Positions 10,928 to 19,428 of a stretch of DNA of 64,000 nt are shown here, piece by piece. The position numbers and the translations under genes are program-made. The DNA comes from Rhodococcoides fascians A25f (GTDB lineage: Bacteria; Actinomycetota; Actinomycetes; Mycobacteriales; Mycobacteriaceae). The stretch's first letter is position 1; each line of letters starts with the position of its first letter. The DNA lies in the NCBI RefSeq assembly GCF_000760935.2, contig NZ_CP049744.1, positions 2,945,501-3,009,500 on the forward strand. The letters run 5' to 3'. Below the pieces are notes generated by a model. The model was given only the letters and a program-made list of their open reading frames with translations. It was not told where the DNA came from and did not search any database.

Positions 10928-12813
10928 TTCGAGGCTCCCAGGGTGTCGAGAAGTTCGGTCAGCACGGCGACGGCATCGACCTTCGCGGTCAGGAATCCAT
11001 CGGGACGCGACGTGCCCTCGATGCCGGCGAAGATCTTCTCGGGTCCGGCGAGAAGAACCCGCGAAACACCAGCGGCGCGTGCTGCATCCACGGCAGTGGA
11101 CGCCTCGTCGGCGTATCGCTTGTCGGTACCGCACACCACTGCCACGGAGGCTCGAGAGCTCCCGACCGATCCGGCAATTCCGTCCACGGTCAGTGGACCT
11201 GGATTGACAGCCTCGATTCCGCCCGAAGCCAGCAGATTCGATGCGAACGTCGTTCGGACGTTGTGTTCGGCGACGCTTCCCAGCGGTATCAGGAGCACGG
11301 TGGGCCGCGAATCATGCTCGGCCAGAAAGGCATCCGACCGATCCCGAAGCGCCTCGAAGGCTCTGCCGTACCGGTGCACCGCCGAGCCCTGCTGCGCGGT
11401 CTGCTCGGGGCTCAGTGGAGCCTCGGCCAGATTGGGGAATTCGTTGACGCCGGTCAGTGGGGTGAGCCGGTGGGCGATGTCGGAATCGCGCTCTGCACGG
11501 GTCTTCTCGATCGCCGCCACGAGTGAACCGTCGTCGACGGCGGCGCGGAATCCACCCGACGCTTCGACATTCTGGAAGAACTCCCAGGCCTTCGCGGCGA
11601 CCGCGGCCGTCAGCTCCTCGATGTACCAGGACCCCGCGCCCGGATCCAGCACCCGTCCCAGATGGGCTTCCTCGAGCAGCAGCAATTGGGTGTTCCTGGC
11701 GATGCGGGCCGCGAAGGTCTTCGACACGCCCGCCGCGCCGCCGTGCAGCGCGGCATCGAACGGCAGTACCGTCACCGAATCCGCGCCGCCCACCCCGGCA
11801 CCGAACGACGCGAGTGTGGTGCGCAGCATGTTCACCCACGGATCTCGTTGAGACATCATTGCTTCCGAGGTCACCGCATGCTGTGGAGCATCACCGGCGT
11901 CCGGGGATCCGCACACCTGCGCAACGCGCGCCCACAGTGTGCGCGCGGCCCTGAACTTGGCGATGGTCTGAAACTGATCATCGGTGGCGGCGAACCGGAA
12001 TTCGATCTGGCGCAGAGCATCCGAGATGCCGATTCCTGCGTTCGTCATGGAGCGGACGTACTCGAGGCCTGCGGCAATCGACGCACCGAGTTCCTGCGCG
12101 TCGCCGGCTCCGAGATTGTGGAAGACGGTGCCGTCGACGGTGATCGTGCGAACGGTCTCGGCGCGACCGATCGACTCGCGGACCAGCTCGAGTGCCTCGG
12201 TCATCTCGATCGTCGCGGTGCCCCCCAACTGCGCAGTGAGGGTGGACACTCCGAGTCGGATATCGACCGCGGCGCGATCGTCGATGTCGGCCGAGTCGAG
12301 AATCGAGAACAACGAGGCTGCCGCGGCAGATACGTCCTCGCGCGCATCGATCGTCAGCGGTGCGAGCTCGAGGAACACCCCGCGCAAAGCCTCCGGCAGC
12401 ACGGTCGGGTCGACGCCGTGGCCGCCGACCGTCAACCACAGGGCGCTGGTGCCGTTGGACAGCGAGTCGAGAATCTGGGTGTTGAGAACGGACGCGTCAC
12501 CGTCGGCGGCGTCACGGGCAGTCGAGCCGTGCCGAGTGCACACCTTCCAGCCTGCATTGACGTCGCGATGGGGATCGCGACCCCGTAGGTACGGAAACTG
12601 GCCCGGTAGCGGACCTTCCGGTCGCTCGTCGAACGCTGTGTACAACGGGGAGACCGTGATCCCGTCGTAGGTCGTGGAATCGAGAAGATGTTCGGGATCG
12701 GCGGGCAGATCGGCCACCTCGACCCTGCGAGATTTGGCCAACACACCGGCCACTGACTTCTGCCAGGCCGCATGAGCACTGCGTGCGGCATCTTCGTGCG
12801 ACGCGATGGACAC
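10924..12813 (-). CDS. mutA: Methylmalonyl-CoA mutase small (beta) subunit
   Basis: This is the non-catalytic partner of MutB. The 629-residue protein shares the mutase barrel ([24 protein letters not shown]) and a C-terminal Rossmann-like domain. That domain lacks the cobalamin DxHxxG motif, as expected for the small subunit. The GTG start at 12813 is preceded by GGGAG at a good Shine-Dalgarno distance. An upstream ATG in frame (12903) would add 30 residues that do not look coding and would cross the promoter. A TAGCAT -10 box inside an inverted repeat lies 50 bp upstream. The GTGA overlap couples it to mutB. Confidence 0.94.
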
Positions 12814-12856
12814 GTGTGCTGCTCCCTCGGTTCGGCGGGCAGTTCTACACCCGACT

Positions 12857-12880
12857 TGAAGTGATGCTAACCCCACTTCA
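12857..12880 (-). promoter_or_regulatory. mutAB promoter with an inverted repeat over the -10 box
   Basis: TGAAGTG (12857-12863) and CACTTCA (12874-12880) form a 7-bp inverted repeat. On the minus strand the 10-bp spacer contains TAGCAT (12864-12869), a good -10. Transcription would start near 12857 and give a leader of roughly 40 nt carrying the mutA Shine-Dalgarno. A bound dimer would cover the -10. No clear -35 is present. Confidence 0.4.
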
Positions 12881-12968
12881 TTGCAGGTTATCGTGAGGAT
12901 CACCTCACGTTCGGTCGTACCACTCGGTCGTCGAACTCCGAGATGGCGAAGGTGTCACCTTGCGCCGG

Positions 12969-12974
12969 TACGCT
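12969..12974 (+). promoter_or_regulatory. -10 box of a probable leaderless promoter (12983 gene)
   Basis: TACGCT is followed by 8 nt and then the GTG at 12983. No Shine-Dalgarno is present. It supports starting the VTT gene at 12983 rather than at the upstream in-frame ATG. Confidence 0.5.
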
Positions 12975-12982
12975 GGCCTCTC

Positions 12983-13699
12983 GTGACCCGGCACCTGCGC
13001 GACCTCCGACTGATCGCGCTGGTGGCGGTGATCGTTGTCTTCGCCCTCGTGGCCGTGTTCGCTCCCCATCCGAGTGTCGAAGAGATTCGCCAGTGGGGAA
13101 CAGCCGTCGGGCCTGCGTTCCCGCTCGCTTTCTTCGCCGTGCACGCGATCGTGACCATCGCGCCGGTCCCGAGAACCCTGTTCACACTCAGTGCCGGAGT
13201 TCTGTTCGGGCCGCTGACCGGCCTGGCCGTCACTATCGGTGCGTCGACGGTCAGCGCAATCTTGGCTCTGTTGCTGGTCCGCGCGATCGGACGCGAGGCC
13301 GTGGCAGCTCGAATGTCCCATTCGGCCCTGGACTCGATCGACGACAGCCTTCGCCGGAGAGGCTGGCTCGCCGTCGGTTCTCTGCGCTTGATCGCCCCGG
13401 TGCCGTTCTCGTTGGTGAACTACGCCTGCGGTGTATCGGCGGTGCGTCTCGTGCCGTTCGCCGTGGCGACCGCGATCGGCATGCTGCCGGGCACTCTCGG
13501 GATCGTCGTGATCGGCGGTGCCATCGGAGGTGAGACGCATCCGGTGCTGCTGGTGCTGTCCGCGGTCTGCATCGCGATCGGACTGAGCGGCCTGGTGGTG
13601 GATTGGCGGCTCTCGCGCGGCTCGAAGTCGGAGCGTGTTCCTGCCGGCAGTCAGCAGGGCGGGAGCCTTGACTCCGATGAATCAAGCCTTGAAGCTTGA
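12983..13699 (+). CDS. VTT (TVP38/TMEM64, DedA-like) domain membrane protein
   Basis: This 238-residue integral membrane protein (Rv1491c position in the syntenic block) contains the VTT-domain core. FALSTVVF-like helices are followed by VPRTLFTLSAGVLFGPLTGL, with the re-entrant GxLFG pattern, and later LRLIAPVPFSLVNYACGVSAV and GMLPGTLGIVVIGGA. VTT proteins act in membrane lipid transport and homeostasis, but the bacterial substrates are mostly undefined. The GTG start follows a leaderless-type promoter. The C-terminal 30 residues are hydrophilic. Its stop codon lies within the inverted repeat that overlaps the next gene's promoter. Confidence 0.82.
   Translation: MTRHLRDLRLIALVAVIVVFALVAVFAPHPSVEEIRQWGTAVGPAFPLAFFAVHAIVTIAPVPRTLFTLSAGVLFGPLTGLAVTIGASTVSAILALLLVRAIGREAVAARMSHSALDSIDDSLRRRGWLAVGSLRLIAPVPFSLVNYACGVSAVRLVPFAVATAIGMLPGTLGIVVIGGAIGGETHPVLLVLSAVCIAIGLSGLVVDWRLSRGSKSERVPAGSQQGGSLDSDESSLEA
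13682..13699 (+). promoter_or_regulatory. Inverted repeat (operator candidate) at the satD-like promoter
   Basis: TCAAGC-CTTGAA-GCTTGA is a perfect 6-bp inverted repeat around a 6-bp centre. A further CTTGACT copy lies at 13667-13673. The right arm overlaps the -35 of the next gene (13696-13701). This is the typical position of a repressor site, possibly autoregulatory because the gene product has an HTH. Confidence 0.4.
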
Positions 13700-13724
13700 C
13701 TATTCCAAATCAACGACCTAGCCT
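13696..13724 (+). promoter_or_regulatory. Sigma-70-type promoter of the satD-like gene
   Basis: TTGACT (13696-13701), a 17-bp spacer and TAGCCT (13719-13724) form one of the best housekeeping promoters in the window. The ATG at 13731 is only 6 nt beyond the -10, so the mRNA is probably leaderless. The -35 overlaps the end of the preceding gene. Confidence 0.6.
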
Positions 13725-13730
13725 TGTCCA

Positions 13731-14330
13731 ATGTTCGTTCTGACCGTGGACCAACGTCGAAGTAGACGTGATATCGATCGGGTGCCCGAACTGCTCGACC
13801 GGTATCGCAACCACGGGCTGATCCGTCCTTTCGATCGCACGGCAGGAGACGAAGTCCAAGCCGTGTGCGAGGACGCCGCCACCGTCGTCTCCATCGCGCT
13901 CGAACTGGTATCCACGCCACAGTGGAGCGTAGGAATCGGCATCGGTTCCGTAGAGCTTCCGCTACCGGAAACCACGCGAGCCGGACGTGGTCCGGCTTTC
14001 GAGGCAGCTCGAGACGCTGTGACCAGAGCCAAGGGAACCCCCGCCGCGCTTGCCGTCTCCGGCCCCGAGCCCACTGCCGCCGAAGATGCGGAGACGGCAT
14101 TCACCCTTGTTGCCCTCCTGATCGGCCGCCGCTCGGACCACGGCCGCGAAGCGGTTGCACTCATGGAGGGCGGGTTGTCGCAGACCGACGCGGCAGAGCG
14201 GTTGAAGATCAGCAAACAAGCTATGTCGCAACGACTCTCCGTCGCCGGCTGGCAGGTGGAGAATGCGGGACGCACCCTGGCGACTCGATTGCTCGACACC
14301 GCGAACACGACGGGAAGCCATCGGCCATGA
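13731..14330 (+). CDS. SatD-family protein with C-terminal HTH
   Basis: This 199-residue protein has an N-terminal domain matching the SatD family: FVLTVDQRRSRRD at 2-14, AGDEVQ at 38-43, WSVGIGIGSVE at 65-75 and GRGPAFEAARDAV at 85-97. The layout resembles class III nucleotidyl cyclases (first metal Asp near D7, GD at 39-40, then a GIGIG strand and a GPA..AA helix), but no activity is known. Residues about 145-172 (LSQTDAAERLKISKQAMSQRL) look like a sigma-70 region 4 helix-turn-helix. The gene has a strong promoter with an inverted repeat and overlaps the next gene by ATGA. Streptococcal SatD is linked to acid tolerance and secretion; its role here is unknown. Confidence 0.72.
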   Translation: MFVLTVDQRRSRRDIDRVPELLDRYRNHGLIRPFDRTAGDEVQAVCEDAATVVSIALELVSTPQWSVGIGIGSVELPLPETTRAGRGPAFEAARDAVTRAKGTPAALAVSGPEPTAAEDAETAFTLVALLIGRRSDHGREAVALMEGGLSQTDAAERLKISKQAMSQRLSVAGWQVENAGRTLATRLLDTANTTGSHRP

Positions 14331-14836
14331 TCGTTGCCACCCTGGTGCTACTGGCACTGACCGCAGTCGCCGCTACCATCCCCGCCGGCACCAGCATTCG
14401 CCGATGGTTGCCCACCGCCGCCGCGTCGAGTCTGCTCGCGGCAGCCGCGATCCTGGCCACGGTGGCCGGACCGGCCTACGGTCTCGGCCACGCCATCGGA
14501 GTGGTCCTCACCGTCCTCGCTGCGGCCCTGGGCGGAACAGCGATGGTACCCACAGTGTTTCGCGTCGCACGACGACAAAGCGACTCGACCGGAGACGATC
14601 CGGTCGAGCCGCTGCGTGGTGGACTGACCATCGGCATCCTCGAACGCGTGGCCGTTGCCGTGTCGATCCTCGCCGGTTGGCCGGAAGGGATCGCCATCGT
14701 GCTGGCAGTCAAGGGACTCGCGCGCTATCCCGAGCTGCGCGAATCCCATGCCTCCGAACAGTTCATCATCGGCACCTTCGCCAGCGTGCTGTGGGCCCTG
14801 GCCGCTGCCGGTGTAGGAACCGCCCTGTTCAACTGA
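14327..14836 (+). CDS. Small integral membrane protein coupled to the SatD-like gene
   Basis: This 169-residue protein has about five hydrophobic segments: MIVATLVLLALTAVAATIP, the SSLLAAAAILATVAGP and GVVLTVLAAALGG stretches, then VAVAVSILAGWPEGIAIVLAV and FASVLWALAAAGVGTALF. A short charged loop (RVARRQSDSTGDDPVE) lies in the middle. I do not recognise a named family. The ATG overlaps the stop of the SatD-like gene (ATGA 14327-14330), so the two are co-translated, and a cytosolic sensor with a membrane partner is the simplest reading. It may correspond to the Rv1490 position, but this is not certain. Confidence 0.7.
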   Translation: MIVATLVLLALTAVAATIPAGTSIRRWLPTAAASSLLAAAAILATVAGPAYGLGHAIGVVLTVLAAALGGTAMVPTVFRVARRQSDSTGDDPVEPLRGGLTIGILERVAVAVSILAGWPEGIAIVLAVKGLARYPELRESHASEQFIIGTFASVLWALAAAGVGTALFN

Positions 14837-14848
14837 TCACCGAAGATC

Positions 14849-16033
14849 TCAGCGCTGTTCCGGCTCCGCCTCGGGCGACGCCGAGAGGGCACCGACGTCG
14901 AAGCCCTTCGAGAGTTCGGGAGACGCAGCCAACGACGTGTCGACCGGCTTGCGCGCCACTGCTTCAGCAGCCTTGACCGCCTCGGCGACCGCCGGATCGG
15001 TCTTGGTCTCGAACCATTCGGCTACCTCGTCCGAGTCGTCCTCGGGCTTGGGCTCGTTGCCCGCCGACTCGTTGGGCTCGTAGCGGAACACCCCATCCTC
15101 GCCGGGAGCACCGAGTGTCTTGGCGAAGCCCTTGAGCGCATCGCCGAAATCGCTCGGGATCATCCACACCTTGTTGGCGTCGCCCTGAGCCATCTGTGGC
15201 AGCGTCTGCATGTACTGGTACGCGAGCAACTCGGGTGTGGGCTTGCCTGCCTTGATGGCACCGAACACCTTCTCGATCGCCTTGGCCTGACCCTGAGCTT
15301 CGAGGTACTTCGCGGCGCGGTCACCCTGCGCTCGCAGGATGCGCGACTGCCGCTCACCCTCGGCGGTGAGAATCGCTGCCTGCTTGCCACCCTCGGCTGC
15401 AAGAATTCGACTCTGCTTGTCACCCTCGGCTGTCTTGATCGCCGATTCACGATGTCCTTCGGCAGTGAGGATGGTCGCTCGCTTTTCACGATCGGCCTTC
15501 ATCTGCTTCTCCATCGACTCCTGAATCGAGGGCGGCGGATCGATGCTCTTGAGCTCCACTCGGGCCACTCGCAGGCCCCATCGGCCGGTTGCCTCGTCCA
15601 GCACGACGCGGAGTTGACCGTTGATCGAATCACGCGAGGTGAGCGTCTCTTCCAGCGTCATTCCACCGACGACGTTGCGCAGAGTGGTGGTCGTCAACTG
15701 CTCGACGCCGACGATGTAATTGTTGATCTCGTACACGGCCGATTGCGGATTGGTCACCTGGAAGTAGACGACGGTGTCGATCGACACGGTCAGGTTGTCC
15801 TTGGTGATCACCGGCTGCGGGGGAAACGACACGACCCTCTCGCGCAGGTCGACCTTGGCACGAATGCGGTCGACGAACGGTACGAGGACCGTGAGCTGCC
15901 CGGACACGGTGCGCGTGTAGCGGCCGAGCCGCTCGATCACGGCTGCCTCGGCTTGCGGGACGATCGAGATGGACTTGGCCATCAGCACCGCGACGAACAC
16001 GACGATGACAGCCAGTGCGATGAGTGCTTCCAC
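14849..16033 (-). CDS. SPFH/band 7 domain protein (paraslipin-like)
   Basis: This 394-residue protein is anchored by one N-terminal helix (ALIALAVIVVFVAVLMA), followed by the SPFH/band 7 domain (AEAAVIERLGRYTRTVSG through TLRNVVGGMTLEETLTSRD). A helical tract at roughly 190-260 holds repeats of about 11 residues built around AEG (TAEGHRES, TAEGDKQS, AAEGGKQA, TAEGERQS). The C-terminal 100 residues are acidic and low in complexity. SPFH proteins form membrane cages or microdomains. The NfeD gene sits 3 bp upstream, the usual bacterial pair, as in Rv1488-Rv1487. The complex is probably at the plasma membrane; its client is unknown. Confidence 0.88.
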   Translation of the reverse strand: MEALIALAVIVVFVAVLMAKSISIVPQAEAAVIERLGRYTRTVSGQLTVLVPFVDRIRAKVDLRERVVSFPPQPVITKDNLTVSIDTVVYFQVTNPQSAVYEINNYIVGVEQLTTTTLRNVVGGMTLEETLTSRDSINGQLRVVLDEATGRWGLRVARVELKSIDPPPSIQESMEKQMKADREKRATILTAEGHRESAIKTAEGDKQSRILAAEGGKQAAILTAEGERQSRILRAQGDRAAKYLEAQGQAKAIEKVFGAIKAGKPTPELLAYQYMQTLPQMAQGDANKVWMIPSDFGDALKGFAKTLGAPGEDGVFRYEPNESAGNEPKPEDDSDEVAEWFETKTDPAVAEAVKAAEAVARKPVDTSLAASPELSKGFDVGALSASPEAEPEQR

Positions 16034-16036
16034 TGG

Positions 16037-16477
16037 CTACGGTCCCTTCCATACGACGGCGGTAGCGCCGTCTATTTCCATCACGGTCACGGTGGTACCC
16101 GGGGCATAGACCTCGGTCTCGTCGAGTGGACGAGCGGTCCACACCTCACCACCGAGCTTGATCTGACCTTCGTGTGCAGTGACCTGCTCGAGCACCACGG
16201 CACTCTTGCCGGTGAGTGCTGCCATGCCCATCGGGGTATCGGGCGGATTAGCGAAGCGCCGCAACAGAATCGGTCGCAACCCGAGAACCAGCGCCAGAGA
16301 CAGGACACCGAAGACGATCGCATCGGCCCACACCGGGAAATCCGTGAGAGCAGAGACACCGGCAGTACCAAGGGCACCGCCGGCAATCATCAGAAGGAAG
16401 AAGTCACCCGTCAGTGCCTCGGCACCGGCGAGCACCACTGCCGCTATGAGCCAAATGATCGCTGCCACAGCCTCCAT
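16037..16477 (-). CDS. NfeD-family membrane protein
   Basis: This 146-residue protein has hydrophobic helices (AAIIWLIAAVVLAGAEALTGDFFLLMIAGGALGTAGVSAL and ADAIVFGVLSLALVLGL). A C-terminal soluble OB-fold (GKSAVVLEQVTAHEGQIKLGGEVWTARP) matches the NfeD1b C-domain. NfeD partners SPFH proteins in membrane-domain assembly, and the SPFH gene follows after 3 bp. The length and layout match short NfeD proteins without the N-terminal ClpP-like protease. Confidence 0.88.
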   Translation of the reverse strand: MEAVAAIIWLIAAVVLAGAEALTGDFFLLMIAGGALGTAGVSALTDFPVWADAIVFGVLSLALVLGLRPILLRRFANPPDTPMGMAALTGKSAVVLEQVTAHEGQIKLGGEVWTARPLDETEVYAPGTTVTVMEIDGATAVVWKGP

Positions 16478-16556
16478 CCAATCACGAATCGGACATCCGG
16501 CGGTGGAGTGAAGCCTGCGGAACGTCCTGACCTGGGCGTTCAGCAGTACAGAGCGT

Positions 16557-17375
16557 TCACTCGGTGACGAAGTCGACCAATTGTTCGACGGCTCCGATCA
16601 ACGGTGCCTCGAGGTCCCGAAAGCTCGACACCGACGAATACACCCGACGCCATCCCTCCCGCGGACTCCCCCACCCCAGCTCTCGGCAGATTCCGGTCTT
16701 CCAATCCTCGCCCCGCGGGATCTTCGGCCAGGCATCGATACCGACAGCAGCAGGCTTGACCGCCTCCCAGACGTCGATGAACGGATGACCGGTGACCAGC
16801 ACATGCTCGCCCAGCGACCTCGTCAACTTCGACTCCTTGGAACCGGTCACCAAATGGTCCACCAGCACTCCGACACGCCGGCCGGGGCCTGGACCGAAAT
16901 CAGCCAATCGCTCCCCCAGATTGTCCAGGCCTTCCAGGTGCTCGACGACCACTCCCTCCACTCGAAGATCGTGCCCCCACACACTTTCCACGAGGGCCGC
17001 GTCGTGCACCCCTTCGACCCAGATCCGGCTCGCGCGGGCCGTTCGTGCCCGCAGTCCCTCGACTTTGGTGGACCCGGAGGCAGAGCGCGACTGCTGCGGT
17101 GTCGCAGCGGCGGGCTTCGGGCGGACCAGAGTCACCCGACGGCCGTCGATCAGGAACGCGGCTTCGCGCAGGGCGAACAGTCGCGTGGTGCGGGCACCGT
17201 CCTCGAGTCGGACGAAGTCTCCGTCATAGGTGCGCTCGAATCCGACCACCGCACCGCAGTAACCGGTTCCGGCGTCTTCGACGACCAGTCCGCGGTCGGC
17301 CGGAACTTCCGGCGCCGGCACCTTCCGCATCCGACTGTGCCCTTTGAGAATGTCTCCGCCGTACATGTCGTTCAC
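16557..17375 (-). CDS. DUF3097 family protein
   Basis: This 272-residue actinobacterial protein begins VNDMYGGDILKGHSRMRKVP, the usual start of DUF3097 members. The frame is open 51 codons further upstream, but GTG 17375 lies 8 nt behind a TAGCGT box, and the upstream part looks non-coding and covers the divergent promoter. Residues such as VPADRGLVVEDAGTGYCGAVVGFE form a small beta domain. HVLVTGHPFIDVWEAVKPAAVGIDAWPKIPRGEDWK near the C-terminus is strongly patterned, with GHPFIDVW and PRG.DWK resembling nuclease or helicase-associated motifs. Function is not established. Confidence 0.82.
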   Translation of the reverse strand: MNDMYGGDILKGHSRMRKVPAPEVPADRGLVVEDAGTGYCGAVVGFERTYDGDFVRLEDGARTTRLFALREAAFLIDGRRVTLVRPKPAAATPQQSRSASGSTKVEGLRARTARASRIWVEGVHDAALVESVWGHDLRVEGVVVEHLEGLDNLGERLADFGPGPGRRVGVLVDHLVTGSKESKLTRSLGEHVLVTGHPFIDVWEAVKPAAVGIDAWPKIPRGEDWKTGICRELGWGSPREGWRRVYSSVSSFRDLEAPLIGAVEQLVDFVTE

Positions 17376-17383
17376 GGCGGTCA

Positions 17384-17389
17384 ACGCTA
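17384..17389 (-). promoter_or_regulatory. -10 box of the DUF3097 gene (leaderless type)
   Basis: On the minus strand TAGCGT is followed by 8 nt and then GTG 17375. No Shine-Dalgarno is present. It shares a 67-bp divergent region with the 17443 gene. Confidence 0.45.
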
Positions 17390-17428
17390 GCGACACCGGC
17401 GTCCCGAGCACGGTTCGCCACGCCGACC

Positions 17429-17434
17429 TATGCT
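17429..17434 (+). promoter_or_regulatory. -10 box of the 17443 gene (leaderless type)
   Basis: TATGCT is followed by 8 nt and then GTG 17443. It is divergent from the DUF3097 promoter. A second GTG frame nearby is not supported by the downstream reading frame. Confidence 0.45.
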
Positions 17435-17442
17435 CGTGAGTC

Positions 17443-18273
17443 GTGTGTTCTTCGAGTGCGAGTCTTGCCCTGTGGGCCAGTTCCTGGCTGGCCGGTGCCA
17501 GCTCACCGGACGACGTCATCGACGCCATGTCCGAGTGGGCTCCGATGCATCTGGTGGGTGCGGGCGATGCGGGTGCGGCCGCGAGCTTCGGACTGCAGCA
17601 TCCCGGTTACGTCGAGGGCATCGCAGGCCTGCTGCAGGCGATCAGGGCCACCGCAGGGGCAGAGATGCGGTCTGCAGTCGGAGACGACCGGGTCAGACTC
17701 GTTCTGCCTGCCCCCGGTGCCGTCAGCGGAATGCCGGCGAACACGGATTTCTCGCGCGCCGCCCTGAACGCCGGGCAGGCCGTGATAGTCGGTGCCTCGG
17801 GCAACCACGGGATCGGAGTGGTGCCGATCGTCGAGGGACCGGATGTGTTGCGCTGGACCGTGTATTCGATCGTCGTTCCCGAGCACGGCCATCGCGAACA
17901 AGGCTTGGGCGAGGCCGAATACGAGATGCGCGAGGCCGTTCGCGGCGCGGCGGACGCTCTCGCCCAGATGCAGTCGCTCCCCACCCGAACCCTGCAATCC
18001 GATCCACGCGCCCGCATCGCCGCACTGATCGCCGACGCGGCCCGGCATCGCTACCCCGCCGAGATGTCGGACAGGGCATTCCGGGTGCTCGAATCGGCAG
18101 ACCGGGTTGCGGCTATTCTGACCGTCGCGGCGGGGTCTGCTCCGTCGGAAGCCCCCACCGCGACAGCTGCTGCGGCGCGCGAGGAGTTGGTTCGGCCGCT
18201 GTGGGCTGCTGTCCGTACTGCCCGCACCATCGCTGTCGCGACGAGCATCGAAGCGGCGATGCACTCCGCTTGA
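17443..18273 (+). CDS. Conserved hypothetical protein (Rv1486c position)
   Basis: This 276-residue protein of unknown function is alanine-rich. It has a patterned core (LVLPAPGAVSGMPANTDFSRAALNAGQAVI, then GIGVVPIVEGPDVLRWTVYSI and EYEMREAVRGAADAL), which argues that it is a folded cytosolic protein and not an artefact. The position between hemH and the NfeD/SPFH pair, on the opposite strand to hemH, matches Rv1486c in M. tuberculosis. No signal peptide or membrane segment is convincing. The start is set by a TATGCT box 8 nt upstream of the GTG. Confidence 0.75.
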   Translation: MCSSSASLALWASSWLAGASSPDDVIDAMSEWAPMHLVGAGDAGAAASFGLQHPGYVEGIAGLLQAIRATAGAEMRSAVGDDRVRLVLPAPGAVSGMPANTDFSRAALNAGQAVIVGASGNHGIGVVPIVEGPDVLRWTVYSIVVPEHGHREQGLGEAEYEMREAVRGAADALAQMQSLPTRTLQSDPRARIAALIADAARHRYPAEMSDRAFRVLESADRVAAILTVAAGSAPSEAPTATAAAAREELVRPLWAAVRTARTIAVATSIEAAMHSA

Positions 18274-18298
18274 TGCCCGTCGGTCGTTCGATCGGTGA

Positions 18299-19381
18299 CT
18301 ATCGGGAAGCGGCCCCGGCAGGACGAGCCGGCCGGGTCGGTTGCTCGCAGCAGCCGACGGCGCAGCGATTTCCGTCCAGCGTCGAACCGTAGCCCGGTAC
18401 GCGTCCGAGCCCGCGGCAGTCGGCACCGAGGCGGTACTCGTCGACGAGCTCGCGAATCATCTTGGGAAAACGCACATCCGACCCGGGGGTTCCGGCGCGG
18501 GCGAAGGCCATCCCGAGCTCGCGGGCCTTCTCCTCGGCCTCGGTGTCGAGATCCCACACGACCTCGAGATGGTCGGACACGAATCCGATCGGACACACGA
18601 TCACCGCGTCGACCGACCGAGCCGAGAGCGCTTCGAGATGGTCACAGATGTCGGGGTCGAGCCACGGAACCTGTGGCGGTCCCGATCGGGACTGCCACAC
18701 CAGGTCGTAGTCCTCGACACCGGACGCGGCCGCAACGAGCCTCGAGGCCTCGGCAACCTGACGGCTGTAGAGGTGACCGCCGTCTTCGGGCGGACCGGCA
18801 TTGGCGTCGGCGGCCGAGGGGATGGAGTGTGCGGTGAACACCAGGCGTGCACCGGCGCGGTGCTGCTCGGGCAGTGAGGCTCGCGCCGATGCGACGGCAT
18901 CGGTGAAAGCGTCGACCATCAGCGGGTGGTCGTAGTACTGCCGGATCTTGAGCAGGTGCGGTGCGCCGTCGCCCACTGCGTCGCGGGCTCGGGCGATGTC
19001 CTCGTGATACTGCCTGCACCCGGAGTAGCCGCCCCACGCCGACGTCGGGAACACCAAGGCGTTGCCGATTCCGTCCGACTTCATGGTCGCCACGGTGTCC
19101 TCGATCATCGGATGCCAGTTGCGGTTTCCGAAGTAGATCGGCAGATCGATTCCAGCCGAATCGAATTCGGCCTGCAATGCAGAGATGATGTTGCGATTGA
19201 GCTCGTTGATCGGGGAAACACCCCCGAAATGCATGTAGTGCTCGACGACGGCGTCGAGACGCTCGGGCGGAACACCGCGTCCGCGAGTGACGTTCTCGAG
19301 AAACGGTCGAACGTCGGCAGGCTTCTCCGGTCCGCCGAACGAGAGCACCAACAGTGCGTCGAAATCTCCAGGGGTGGTCAT
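18299..19381 (-). CDS. hemH: Ferrochelatase (coproporphyrin ferrochelatase type)
   Basis: This enzyme inserts Fe2+ into the porphyrin ring. Actinobacterial members act on coproporphyrin III in the coproporphyrin-dependent heme pathway (CpfC). The 360-residue chain opens [26 protein letters not shown], the family signature, and has [12 protein letters not shown] and a central [10 protein letters not shown]-terminal cysteines at 340, 344 and 345 (CAVGCC), plus the central one, fit the [2Fe-2S] site of actinobacterial ferrochelatases. A perfect 18-bp hairpin ends 6 nt before its ATG and takes the place of a Shine-Dalgarno. inhA lies upstream on the same strand, as in mycobacteria. Confidence 0.94.
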   Translation of the reverse strand: MTTPGDFDALLVLSFGGPEKPADVRPFLENVTRGRGVPPERLDAVVEHYMHFGGVSPINELNRNIISALQAEFDSAGIDLPIYFGNRNWHPMIEDTVATMKSDGIGNALVFPTSAWGGYSGCRQYHEDIARARDAVGDGAPHLLKIRQYYDHPLMVDAFTDAVASARASLPEQHRAGARLVFTAHSIPSAADANAGPPEDGGHLYSRQVAEASRLVAAASGVEDYDLVWQSRSGPPQVPWLDPDICDHLEALSARSVDAVIVCPIGFVSDHLEVVWDLDTEAEEKARELGMAFARAGTPGSDVRFPKMIRELVDEYRLGADCRGLGRVPGYGSTLDGNRCAVGCCEQPTRPARPAGAASR

Positions 19382-19387
19382 GAATCC

Positions 19388-19428
19388 ATTGTGCCCCTGC
19401 CGCAGCAGGGCTGCGGCAGGGGCACAAT
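19388..19428 (-). terminator. 18-bp perfect hairpin between inhA and hemH
   Basis: The arms ATTGTGCCCCTGCCGCAG (19388-19405) and CTGCGGCAGGGGCACAAT (19411-19428) are perfectly complementary around a 5-nt loop. There is no T-tract. On the minus strand it ends only 6 nt before the hemH ATG. It could terminate or attenuate inhA transcription, stabilise its 3' end, or hide the hemH start region. Confidence 0.6.
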
